Below, piece by piece: positions 16,699 to 23,733 of a stretch of 53,498 nucleotides of DNA. The stretch's first letter is position 1, and every line of letters begins with the position of its first letter. The notes below the pieces were generated by a model, which searched no databases, had not been told where the DNA came from, and saw nothing but the letters and a program-made list of their open reading frames with translations. Location: NCBI GenBank assembly GCA_021296095.1, contig JAGWBB010000025.1, positions 1 to 53,498 on the forward strand, written 5' to 3'. Made by a program: the position numbers and the translations under genes. Origin of the DNA: Desulfurellaceae bacterium. GTDB taxonomy: Bacteria > Desulfobacterota > Binatia > Bin18.

Positions 16699-17901
16699 TC
16701 AAATCACCCCGTGCTCCCGCAGCGTCTGAATCTCGCCCGCGCTCAGGCCCAGCAGCTGACCGTAGACCAGCTCGTTGTGCTGACCGAGACTCGGACTCGG
16801 GGAATCGATCGGCGGGTGCTCGTCGTTCAGCCGCCAGGGGGAGCCCAGGACGGCCATCCTGCCGGCCTGGGGGTGCTCAATGTCCTGCAACATGCCGCGC
16901 TCGCGGATGTGGGGATCGGTCAGCAGTTCGTCTACTTCCTTGACCGCACCGCAGGTAATGTCGGCCGCACCGCAGCGATTCATCACCTCCTGTTTGGGAA
17001 GCGACTGGGTCCAGGCGCCGACAATGGCGTTCACCTCGTCGGTCCGTTTGCGGCGGACCGCGTTGGTGGCAAAGTGCGAGTCCTCGGCCAGCTCCTCGCG
17101 GCCCATCAGCCGGCACAGCGCCCGCCAGCGGTGGTCGTCGGCGCACAGCAGCAACACATGGCCGTCCTGGGCCGGATAGCAGTCGTAGGGCACAAAGGCG
17201 TTATTCGGCGCCGTATTGCCGGGCCGGCGGTATTTTTTACCACCGTGGGCGATGTAGCTGGAGATCTGGGTTGTCAGTGGAGGGAGCGCCGCCTCGAACA
17301 GCGAGGTCTCGACGAAGACGCCCTGTCCGGTCCGGTCGCGCTGGTGCAGTGCCGCCAGGATACCGGTCGCCAGATGAATCCCACCCAGCATGTCCAGAAT
17401 CGGCGGGCCGGCCTTGAGCGGCGGCCCGTCGGCAAAACCGGTTGTGCTCATGACCCCGACCATGGCCTGGATAATGGGGTCGAAGGCCGGGAACTGACTG
17501 TACGGCCCGCTGCGTCCGTAGCCGGTGCTCGAGGCGTACACCAGCTGCGGGTTTTTCTGCTTCAGAACCTCGTAGCCCACGCCGAGCTTATCCATGACCC
17601 CAACCGCAAAGTTTTCGACCACCACGTCAACGTGTTCCACCAACTCCTGGAACAGCTCTTTGCCGCGCGACGTTTTGAGGTCGAGGGTAATGCCTTTCTT
17701 GTTCGAGTTGAGCATGACGAACGGAAAGCTCTCCCGATTGGTATCCGGGATGGGAAAGATCGTTCGGGCCCGTTCTCCCTTGCGCGGCGGTTCAAGTTTA
17801 ATCACTTCCGCGCCCAGGAAGCCCAGCACCAGGGTCGAGTAGGGACCATTGTAGAAGTGGGTCAGATCGAGAATACGGATATCGTCCAAAGCCCGGACCA
17901 T
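16699..17901 (-). CDS. CaiB/BaiF CoA-transferase
   Basis: This 400-residue class III CoA-transferase has DDIRILDLTHFYNGPYSTL, LGAEVIKLEPP, VVVENFAVGVMDKLG, YASSTGYGRSGPY, and a candidate catalytic Asp170 in GPPILDMLGG. ATG at 17901 has GAGGAGGG just upstream; the open frame extends 16 codons further without homology. It is likely co-transcribed with the P450 downstream. It is no closer to the tandem pair at 11.5 kb than to other members, so it is an independent lineage in this genome. The acyl substrate is unknown. Confidence 0.92.
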   Translation of the reverse strand: MVRALDDIRILDLTHFYNGPYSTLVLGFLGAEVIKLEPPRKGERARTIFPIPDTNRESFPFVMLNSNKKGITLDLKTSRGKELFQELVEHVDVVVENFAVGVMDKLGVGYEVLKQKNPQLVYASSTGYGRSGPYSQFPAFDPIIQAMVGVMSTTGFADGPPLKAGPPILDMLGGIHLATGILAALHQRDRTGQGVFVETSLFEAALPPLTTQISSYIAHGGKKYRRPGNTAPNNAFVPYDCYPAQDGHVLLLCADDHRWRALCRLMGREELAEDSHFATNAVRRKRTDEVNAIVGAWTQSLPKQEVMNRCGAADITCGAVKEVDELLTDPHIRERGMLQDIEHPQAGRMAVLGSPWRLNDEHPPIDSPSPSLGQHNELVYGQLLGLSAGEIQTLREHGVI

Positions 17902-17999
17902 GTTGCCCTCCTCACACGGCGGTCGGCTCTCCGCTATCAGGCACACCACAAAAAGACAAGGAAAAAGGGGAACGGGGTGGGGAGGGGCGTTGCCCGAGG

Positions 18000-18023
18000 G
18001 GGGCAGCCACGGGGGGCTGCCCC
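18000..18023 (-). terminator. GC-rich hairpin, possible terminator
   Basis: GGGGCAGCC at 18000-18008 pairs with GGCTGCCCC at 18015-18023. It lies downstream of the amidohydrolase (18176) and the gene remnant at 18070 on the minus strand. There is no adjacent U-tract; it may be Rho-independent-like or only a GC-rich fold. Confidence 0.3.
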
Positions 18024-18069
18024 TGCGGGTTAGACGCCACAGCCGGTATGGCTGCGGGAAGCAGGCGGG

Positions 18070-18153
18070 TCAGGGACCCGGGTAGACGCCGGCTTCCTGA
18101 CTGTTCTCGAAAGTGACCTCGCCGTTGACCATAATCCAGCGATAGCCTTCGAG
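18070..18153 (-). pseudogene. 3' remnant of an N-acyl-D-amino-acid deacylase-like amidohydrolase
   Basis: The minus strand reads LEGYRWIMVNGEVTFENSQE, then AGVYPGP and stop. The 'G..W.MVNGEVTFE....GA.PG' pattern is the conserved C-terminal end of D-aminoacylase/amidohydrolase-3 enzymes (last β-strands, then a PGR-type tail). A stop codon in the same frame lies directly upstream and no further homology is visible before the neighbouring gene. This is therefore about 27 codons of a deleted gene left behind downstream of the amidohydrolase at 18176. Confidence 0.6.
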
Positions 18154-18175
18154 TCACTAGACCGGGCACACCGCA

Positions 18176-19291
18176 TTATTCAATGCTGTATATCCGGGCG
18201 GCGGTATCGTGCACGACCTTTTGCCGGTCGGCGTCCGACAGACCGCTGAAGGTCTCTTTGATGAACTCCTGCGAACGCGGCCAGATGGCTGCCGTGTGGG
18301 GATAGTCCGACGACCACATGGCGTTGTCGGCCGCATAACGGTGGAAACCGTCCAGCAGAATCGGCTCTTCGATGAAGCTGGCGTAGACCTGACGCTTGAT
18401 GTACTCGCTCGGCTTCATCGTCAGCTTGACCGGTGCGCCCGAGGCCTGACCGACCCGGCCGTGGGCAAAATCCATCCGCCACATGAAGTACGGCATCCAG
18501 GCCACGTCGTTCTCGGCCGACACGATGGTCAGCTTGGGAAAGCGCTCCAACACCCCGCCCAGCACAAACACGGCGATGGAACGCTCCACCTCGTGGTGCA
18601 GAGTCGAGACCTGGAGGGCCAGGTTGTCCTTGAAGAAATCCACTCCCATGCCCTTGCGGCCGGTCAGGATGTGCAGCGACAGGGGTATGTTGAGATCCGA
18701 GGCAGCAGCCCAGAACGGATCGTAGTCGGTGTGGCTGTAGGGCCGGTCGGCAGGCGGCTCGGCCCAGATCATGGCCCCCCGCATGCCCTTCTTGGCGACC
18801 CGCTCCAGCTCTTTGACCCCGGCGTCAATGTCTTCCAGGGTGACGAGCCCGAGCGGCAGCAGACGTTTCGGATCGTGGCTACAGTACTCCACCGCCCAGT
18901 CGTTATAAGCCTGAAAACAGGCCACCCGCAGGTTGATATCGTCCAGCCCGTACAGCGGCATGCCCATCGAGGTATAGATCACCTCGGCCTGCAAACCGTC
19001 CCGATCCTGGTCGGCGATACGGGCCGCCGGATCCCAGACGCTGGCCGGCGCGGCTTCAAAGCCTTTCCTGTTATGGGCGGCGAGGTCTGCCGACGGGACG
19101 CCGGCACCGAAAAATCCGGCCACCGGAATGGGGGCAATGTTCTCACACACAAAGAACTCGCCCTCTCTGCCGCCATAGCCCTTGACGGTGTGCGGGGCGC
19201 GGTCGCGGAACTGCTTATCCACCCGCTCGGCCCACATATCCGGGGGCTCCACAAAGTGCGAATCTGCCGAAATCACACGCGTATCTGCCAT
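18176..19291 (-). CDS. ACMSD-type amidohydrolase (amidohydrolase 2 family)
   Basis: The 371-residue TIM-barrel metal hydrolase/decarboxylase has ISADSHFVEPPDMW at the N-terminus (metal His and Asp), YNDWAVEYC, LSLHILTGRKG, LGGVLERFPKLTIVSAEND and the closing metal Asp in MWSSDYPHTAAIWPRS. Relatives hydrolyse or decarboxylate aromatic and related acids; the exact substrate is unknown. It is a close paralogue of the gene at 46726, with the same length and near-identical motifs. ATG at 19291 has AAAGGAGGG upstream, and the 147-bp gap to the divergent hydantoinase carries both promoters. Confidence 0.9.
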   Translation of the reverse strand: MADTRVISADSHFVEPPDMWAERVDKQFRDRAPHTVKGYGGREGEFFVCENIAPIPVAGFFGAGVPSADLAAHNRKGFEAAPASVWDPAARIADQDRDGLQAEVIYTSMGMPLYGLDDINLRVACFQAYNDWAVEYCSHDPKRLLPLGLVTLEDIDAGVKELERVAKKGMRGAMIWAEPPADRPYSHTDYDPFWAAASDLNIPLSLHILTGRKGMGVDFFKDNLALQVSTLHHEVERSIAVFVLGGVLERFPKLTIVSAENDVAWMPYFMWRMDFAHGRVGQASGAPVKLTMKPSEYIKRQVYASFIEEPILLDGFHRYAADNAMWSSDYPHTAAIWPRSQEFIKETFSGLSDADRQKVVHDTAARIYSIE

Positions 19292-19438
19292 AACTCTCCC
19301 TCCTTTATAGGTATGGACTGTTGTTGCCACCTACCCGACTGCTCTCCCCCTAGCACGTTGGGCGGGGAGATCAAGAGGCGCGAAGCCATTGCATCCGGCG
19401 GCCGTTGGGGCAATGATTTCTCCCCGGGGAGGGATGCC

Positions 19439-20875
19439 ATGTTGGACGTACTCATTCGCAATGGACAAGTTGTGACGCCCCAGGCGGTCGGGCGCCTGGA
19501 CGTGGGGATTCAGGGCGAACACATCGTGGCCGTAGGCCAGCCGGGGACGCTCAGCGGCGAGGTCAAGCGGGTTATTGACGCCGGCGGAAAAATCGTCATT
19601 CCGGGCGGTATCGAGCCCCACGCCCACATCGGCATTCCGGTGCCGCCGGACTGGACCGGCCATGCCGATGTCATGACCCAGCCGCCGGAGGCTGCCAGCC
19701 GGGCGGCCGCGTTTGGCGGGGTGACGACGATTATTGATTTCACCGGCGATCTGTCGCGCCCGGCCCTCAGCGGCCAGCGCCGGCGGCCAGTCCTGGAGAC
19801 CCTCGACCGCCGCCGGGCGGTGTTCCGCGACCACTGCTACACCGACTTTGCCTTTCATTATATTATTGCCGGCCGGGCCGCCGGTCAGGCGATCGGTCAG
19901 ATCCGTGAGGCGCTCGAAGAGGGGATCGGCAGCTTCAAGATTTTCACCACCATGGAGATTCGGGTTCCGTACGGCCATCTGTTCGGCATCTTCAGCGAGG
20001 TGGCCAAGCACGGCGGGATGATGGCGGTCCACGCCGAGGACGATGAAATCGTGTCGTACATGACCGACACGCTCAAGCGCGAGGGCCGCGCCCAGGCTCA
20101 CAACATCCACCTGGTGCACAACAACATGTCCGAGGACATCGCCTTTCGGACCGTCATCCGGCTGGCCAAATACGCCGGCGTGGGGCTGTACTTTGTCCAC
20201 ACCACCGCCAAGGAAGGCGTGGCCGCCATTGCCGAGGCGCGAGCCCAGGGCCAGCCGGTGTACGGCGAAGCGCTCCACCACTATCTGGAGTTCACCTGCG
20301 AAGACTACAAAAAACCGGGCGGCACGGCGATTCATACCTATCCGGCCATCAAGTACGCCGACGACCGGGACGCCCTGCTGGCCGGACTCATGGACGGTCG
20401 CCTGGCCACCACCGCCACCGATGAATATACGACCTTCAAGGGACCCAAGCTGTTCGGCGATACAATTGAGACCGTGTGTGGCGGGCATAACGGCATTGAG
20501 ACCCGGCTGCCGGTTGCCTTTACCAAGTTCGTGACCGAGCGCAACATGCCGCTCCAGCGCTTTGCCGAGATCACCTCAACCAACGCCGCCAAACTGCTCG
20601 GTCTATATCCACAAAAGGGCGTCATCCAGCCGGGCAGCGACGCCGACATTGTGCTCATCGACCCGGACCTGCACAAGACGCTCAGCCTGAGCGATCTGCA
20701 CGCCGACTCGGACTACAGCATCTGGGACGGCTATCGGTGCCAGGGCTATCCGGTGCTGACCATGCTGCGGGGCAAGATCATTGTTGAGGACGGCAAGCTG
20801 GTGGGCAGCGAGCGGGACGGGCGGTGGGTCAAGCGCAGGGTGGAGAACAGCGTGCTGGCCAGACCGACCGTGTAG
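19439..20875 (+). CDS. dihydropyrimidinase / D-hydantoinase-like amidohydrolase
   Basis: This is a 478-residue cyclic amidohydrolase. It has VIPGGIEPHAHIGIPV (first metal pair), GSFKIFTT with the Lys expected to be carboxylated to bridge the metals, MAVHAEDDE, YFVHTTAKEG, and STNAAKLLGLYPQKGVIQPGSDADIVLIDP, typical of the dihydropyrimidinase/hydantoinase branch and not dihydroorotase. The reaction is ring opening of a 5- or 6-membered cyclic diamide. The Asp usually seen as DxHxH is Glu-Pro here (EPHAH), which deserves a check. ATG at 19439 follows GGGGAGGG; the frame is open far upstream but that part is antisense to the amidohydrolase. Tam follows ten bases later. Confidence 0.9.
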   Translation: MLDVLIRNGQVVTPQAVGRLDVGIQGEHIVAVGQPGTLSGEVKRVIDAGGKIVIPGGIEPHAHIGIPVPPDWTGHADVMTQPPEAASRAAAFGGVTTIIDFTGDLSRPALSGQRRRPVLETLDRRRAVFRDHCYTDFAFHYIIAGRAAGQAIGQIREALEEGIGSFKIFTTMEIRVPYGHLFGIFSEVAKHGGMMAVHAEDDEIVSYMTDTLKREGRAQAHNIHLVHNNMSEDIAFRTVIRLAKYAGVGLYFVHTTAKEGVAAIAEARAQGQPVYGEALHHYLEFTCEDYKKPGGTAIHTYPAIKYADDRDALLAGLMDGRLATTATDEYTTFKGPKLFGDTIETVCGGHNGIETRLPVAFTKFVTERNMPLQRFAEITSTNAAKLLGLYPQKGVIQPGSDADIVLIDPDLHKTLSLSDLHADSDYSIWDGYRCQGYPVLTMLRGKIIVEDGKLVGSERDGRWVKRRVENSVLARPTV

Positions 20876-20885
20876 AGCGACAGGC

Positions 20886-21716
20886 ATGAACCGCTGGGAT
20901 CCCCACCAGTACCAACGCTTCGGCCGTGAACGCGCGCAGCCCTTCTTCGACCTCGTCGGCCGCATCCCTGACGACCGACAGGTCCACACCGCAGCCGACC
21001 TGGGTTGCGGTCCCGGCACGCTGACCCGGACCTTGTGTGCGCGCTGGCCCGAGGCCACGGTCTACGGCGTCGATAATTCTCCCCACATGCTGGAAAAGGC
21101 CGGCCAGCTACCGGCCCAGCCCCGGCTGCATTTCATCCAGGCCGACCTGGCCGCCTGGCAGCCCGAGCACCGGCTCGATTGTATTGTCTCGAACGCTGCG
21201 TTGCAGTGGGTGCCCGACCACGCCCGCGTCCTCCCCCACCTCCTCAGCCTGCTTGCCCCGCACGGCGTATTGGCCGTTCAGATGCCGCGTAACTTCGATC
21301 AGCCCGCTCACCGGCTGCTGTACGAGCTGGTCCGCCAAGACCCATGGGCAACCCGGCTCGACTCAAAAGGGAATCGTGATCACAACACGATATCTCAAGG
21401 ACATCACGATTCCCTTTTCTGGGAGGAGCGCCAGTTTGCAGAGAAACCGGACTGGTACGCCCAGACCCTGCGGCGGGCCGGCTTCGGGGTCGAGGTGTGG
21501 GAAACGATTTACCACCACCTGCTCGACGGCCAAGACGCGGTGCTCGAATGGATGAAGGGCACGGCGCTACGCCCCGTTCTCAGTCGGCTGCCCGAGCAGC
21601 AGCATGAGGCCTTCCTGGCCGTCTACGGACAGCGGCTCGCCGCCGCCTACCCGCCGGGTCCGCACGGCACGCCGTTTCCGTTTCGTCGCCTGTTTTTTGT
21701 TGCCCAGCGGTCGTAG
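20886..21716 (+). CDS. tam: trans-aconitate 2-methyltransferase
   Basis: This 276-residue SAM-dependent methyltransferase has motif I DLGCGPGTLTRTL, GVDNSPHML, FIQADLAAWQP and VSNAALQWVPDH, and the Tam-specific LAVQMPRNFDQPAHRLL and WMKGTALRPVLSRLP. Tam methylates trans-aconitate, a by-product that inhibits aconitase. Residues about 160-178 (SKGNRDHNTISQGHHDSLF) have no counterpart in the family pattern and coincide exactly with the palindromic element at 21365-21418, inserted in frame between the Rossmann core and the C-terminal helices. The protein remains full length and probably folded around a surface loop. It is coupled to the hydantoinase gene ten bases upstream. Confidence 0.88.
   Translation: MNRWDPHQYQRFGRERAQPFFDLVGRIPDDRQVHTAADLGCGPGTLTRTLCARWPEATVYGVDNSPHMLEKAGQLPAQPRLHFIQADLAAWQPEHRLDCIVSNAALQWVPDHARVLPHLLSLLAPHGVLAVQMPRNFDQPAHRLLYELVRQDPWATRLDSKGNRDHNTISQGHHDSLFWEERQFAEKPDWYAQTLRRAGFGVEVWETIYHHLLDGQDAVLEWMKGTALRPVLSRLPEQQHEAFLAVYGQRLAAAYPPGPHGTPFPFRRLFFVAQRS
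21365..21418 (+). repeat. in-frame palindromic element, copy 1 (inside tam)
   Basis: AAAAGGGAATCGTGAT (21365-21380) is a perfect 16-bp inverted match to 21403-21418, with a 22-base spacer. It is translated as part of Tam without stop codons. It shares arms and spacer order (GTGAT-AACA-AGAG-AAAGGA-ATCAC pattern) with copies at 40142, 49216 and the half copy at 51841. Confidence 0.85.
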
Positions 21717-21722
21717 CAGAGG

Positions 21723-21754
21723 TGTCGGCTTACGCTTCGCTAATCCGACCTACC
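21723..21754. repeat. 32-bp palindromic repeat, copy A
   Basis: TGTCGGCTTACGCTTCGC then TAATCCGACCTACC: imperfect dyad of GTCGG/CCGAC arms around CGCTTCGC. It sits between the convergent ends of tam and the CmcJ-like gene, where it could act as a bidirectional terminator. The same motif recurs at 22799 and 23050. Confidence 0.75.
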
Positions 21755-21759
21755 AGGCT

Positions 21760-22560
21760 CTAGTCGAAGAAGGCGAGACACCGACATTCCACATTGGCGC
21801 GGGGAGGAACCGGCATCGGGCAGGTAGGGTCGCGGAACGCAGTATGGGGAACGATGGAGGCGAAGGCGGGGTCGGAGTCGTAACCGCACCAGATGAGAAC
21901 CTCGTCGTTGCTCAGGTCAGGGTAGAAGTACCAGCGGTGCGCCGGGTTGAAGCGGAACATCGCCATCTCCCCCCACAGGGCCGTGTTGTCGGGACCGCCG
22001 TAGTAGGCCTTCCCCGGGACGACATCGGCGGATCGGACGGATCGCGCATCGCACAGCGCGAGGGGGACGTCCTGCGGTGCTCCTGATACCAAACGCCAGA
22101 CATTGTACGCCGCGAATCGCTTGGCCAGACGAAGGTCGGCCAACTCAGGGTCCAGCTGGCCGACATGCATGGCGGCGCCGACAGACGTGAAATCGCTGTG
22201 ACAAAAGGAAGCCGGCGCGAAACTCCCTTTGAGTATCACGCTGCGGTAGGCCGCGCCGAGAGTGACGACGGCCGACGCCCCGGTCAGGGCTTTGAGCAGC
22301 TGCTCCACCTCAACGAGAAATGGGGGATGCCAGGTATCCGATTCGTCAAACACTCCAATAGCAGTGGGGTGTTTCACCGCACGAAAGCCGTGGGTCTTCA
22401 GCGAGGCGCCGCCAGGAATGGTCCGGGCGCTTCGGATCTCGACCTGCTGCCAGTCATAGTGCAGGTTTTCTAATTCCGGGTAGCCGGCGTAGGAGATGGG
22501 CGCTTCTTTGGTTGGCTTGATGTAGGGTAAGGATGCTTGTGCTTGGATGGGGCTGCTCAT
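21760..22560 (-). CDS. CmcJ/NvfI-family putative oxidoreductase
   Basis: The product has 266 residues. The family hallmarks are in the second half: WGEMAMFRFNPAHRWYFYPD, LSNDEVLIWCGYDSDP, IVPHTAFRDP and the Arg-Cys-rich ending ANVECRCLAFFD. CmcJ takes part in 7-alpha-methoxylation of cephamycin, and fungal relatives (AsaB-like, GA4 desaturase-like) use a related double-stranded beta-helix fold. Most bacterial members lie outside antibiotic clusters and have unknown substrates, so no natural-product role is implied. ATG at 22560 follows AGGAGAG. The upstream 600 bp holds only repeats and debris, so its promoter must lie there or in the adjoining 50 bases. Confidence 0.85.
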   Translation of the reverse strand: MSSPIQAQASLPYIKPTKEAPISYAGYPELENLHYDWQQVEIRSARTIPGGASLKTHGFRAVKHPTAIGVFDESDTWHPPFLVEVEQLLKALTGASAVVTLGAAYRSVILKGSFAPASFCHSDFTSVGAAMHVGQLDPELADLRLAKRFAAYNVWRLVSGAPQDVPLALCDARSVRSADVVPGKAYYGGPDNTALWGEMAMFRFNPAHRWYFYPDLSNDEVLIWCGYDSDPAFASIVPHTAFRDPTCPMPVPPRANVECRCLAFFD

Positions 22561-22685
22561 GAGCTTCTCTCCTGGAACGAGCCAAGACGGACCAGAGCAT
22601 CATATTCGCACGTGTCACCTATATCTCCGGCTCGGGGCTTCTCATAGCATGGCGCCGACAGCGAGGTCAAGACACGAGCAGGAGC

Positions 22686-22757
22686 GGGTACTGTCCTAAT
22701 TTGAGGTTTTTCCCTCAACAGAAACAGTGGCTTACAGTTCAAAATAGGACAGCACCC
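22686..22757. mobile_element. 72-bp miniature inverted-repeat element or IS relic
   Basis: GGGTACTGTCCTAATTTGA at 22686-22704 matches the inverted 22739-22757 at 17 of 19 positions. The interior is about 34 bp and has no coding capacity. The GGG..CTGTCC ends look like transposon termini, but I cannot assign a family. Confidence 0.5.
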
Positions 22758-22798
22758 AGGAGCGTCGACTCGCGCTGAGCCTCCCTCCCGAGCAAGGG

Positions 22799-22826
22799 TG
22801 TCGGATGACGCTTCGTTAAGCCGACT
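22799..22826. repeat. 32-bp palindromic repeat, copy B (partial)
   Basis: TGTCGGATGACGCTTCGTTA then AGCCGACTT: a diverged copy of the motif at 21723 and 23050. It overlaps the end of the LLM remnant and supplies its stop codon. Confidence 0.65.
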
Positions 22827-22884
22827 TCTCCGACTCCATGCCGTTCCGAAAATGCGGGATCACATGCGTGCCCATCAGCTCAAG
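22816..22884 (-). pseudogene. 3' remnant of a second LLM flavin oxidoreductase gene
   Basis: The minus strand reads LELMGTHVIPHFRNG, then MESEKSA and stop. The first 15 residues equal the C-terminus of the intact LLM protein encoded at 23734-24762. At DNA level 22840-22884 matches 23755-23800 with a single difference. Upstream of the remnant the match breaks with a small deletion, and the 144-bp element begins about 13 bases on. So a duplicate of the LLM gene end sits here, truncated and with its own divergent tail. Confidence 0.7.
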
Positions 22885-22897
22885 CGGTAGGTTAGGT

Positions 22898-23041
22898 TAG
22901 AGCATTTTCAGTGATCTTCGATACGCCTGCGAGGCTTCACAAGCGGTCGGCGTCATGCTCCCGGCTTCCATGTCTGGCCCGAGGCATGTCCCACGGCCTC
23001 GCCCACACAGCCATGACTCAACATAGGGTGAAAATGCTCTA
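22898..23041. mobile_element. 144-bp MITE-like element with TA ends
   Basis: TAGAGCATTTTCA at 22898-22910 is a perfect 13-bp inverted match to 23029-23041. The interior has no open frame of note. Ends beginning and closing in TA fit target duplication by an IS630/Tc1-type transposase, which is inference; no such transposase lies in this window. Confidence 0.6.
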
Positions 23042-23049
23042 GACGAAAA

Positions 23050-23081
23050 TGTCGGCTTACGCTACGCTAAGCCGACCTACC
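23050..23081. repeat. 32-bp palindromic repeat, copy C
   Basis: TGTCGGCTTACGCTACGC then TAAGCCGACCTACC: a near-perfect dyad, GTCGGCTTA against TAAGCCGAC. It starts eight bases after the 144-bp element. It is the best-preserved of the three copies in this region. Confidence 0.75.
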
Positions 23082-23156
23082 GACCCACCGGACTTGACGC
23101 GGAAGCGGTTCAGCCAAGCGGGGAATCCCGCCGTTTACAAAGCTGTTCCGTTGCAC

Positions 23157-23621
23157 TCAAAGTCCAAGGTCATTCAGACCCGGATGGTCGTCGGGGCGGC
23201 GGCCCAAGGGCCATCGGAAATGACGCTCGCTTTCGGCTATCGGCAGGTCATTGATGCTGGCGATCCGACGGCGCATCAAGCCGTTTTCGTCAAATTCCCA
23301 ATTTTCATTGCCGTAGGCGCGGAACCAAGTGCCGCTATCGTTGTGATACTCGTAGGCGAAGCGCACCGCGATACGATTCTCGTCAAACGTCCAGAGTTCC
23401 TTGATGAGTCGATACTCGAGTTCCTTGTTCCACTTTCTGGTCAGGAACGCCTCAATATCAGCACGCCCGCTGAGAAACTCTGCTCGGTTGCGCCATTTGC
23501 TGTCGGGGGTGTACGCAAGCGCGACTTTGGCGGGATCACGACCGTTCCACGCATCCTCGGCCATACGAACCTTTTGCCTCGCGGTCTCTTCATTAAAAGG
23601 AGGAAATGGCGGACGTTGCAT
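23157..23621 (-). CDS. DUF1348 (SnoaL/NTF2-like) protein
   Basis: The 154-residue protein has the cone-shaped alpha+beta NTF2-like fold of DUF1348: [60 protein letters not shown] and the closing [11 protein letters not shown]. Family members are small cytosolic proteins with no proven reaction. ATG at 23621 has GAGGGAG upstream. It lies downstream of the LLM oxidoreductase on the same strand with a 112-bp gap, so linkage in one transcript is possible but not certain. Confidence 0.88.
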   Translation of the reverse strand: MQRPPFPPFNEETARQKVRMAEDAWNGRDPAKVALAYTPDSKWRNRAEFLSGRADIEAFLTRKWNKELEYRLIKELWTFDENRIAVRFAYEYHNDSGTWFRAYGNENWEFDENGLMRRRIASINDLPIAESERHFRWPLGRRPDDHPGLNDLGL

Positions 23622-23733
23622 CGTCAAGCTCCCTCGCTTTCCCCTCACCGACTTGGCGATCACTCGCCCGGGGCCATATCTGCACCGAAACGGTCACGTC
23701 TTTCCGGAATGGCATCTCGCTGTCCGAGGAGTC

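Larger units (their letters stand above)
22561..23156. other. gene-free repeat nest (596 bp)
   Basis: This stretch between the CmcJ-like and DUF1348 genes holds no intact gene. In order it contains a 72-bp inverted-repeat element, two copies of the 32-bp GTCGG palindrome, a 3' remnant of an LLM oxidoreductase gene and a 144-bp element with TAGAGCATTTTCA ends, all listed separately. It looks like a local insertion and decay site. Confidence 0.75.

Noticed and set aside
18209..19438. Open frame continuing 410 codons upstream of the hydantoinase start
   Set aside because: It is antisense to the amidohydrolase gene at 18176-19291 and shows no homology; the enzyme domain begins at the ATG at 19439 with a good ribosome-binding site.
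15249..22560. P450, CmcJ-like oxidoreductase and Tam as a natural-product cluster
   Set aside because: They are on different strands and in separate operons, with no core synthase. Each family is also common outside such clusters.
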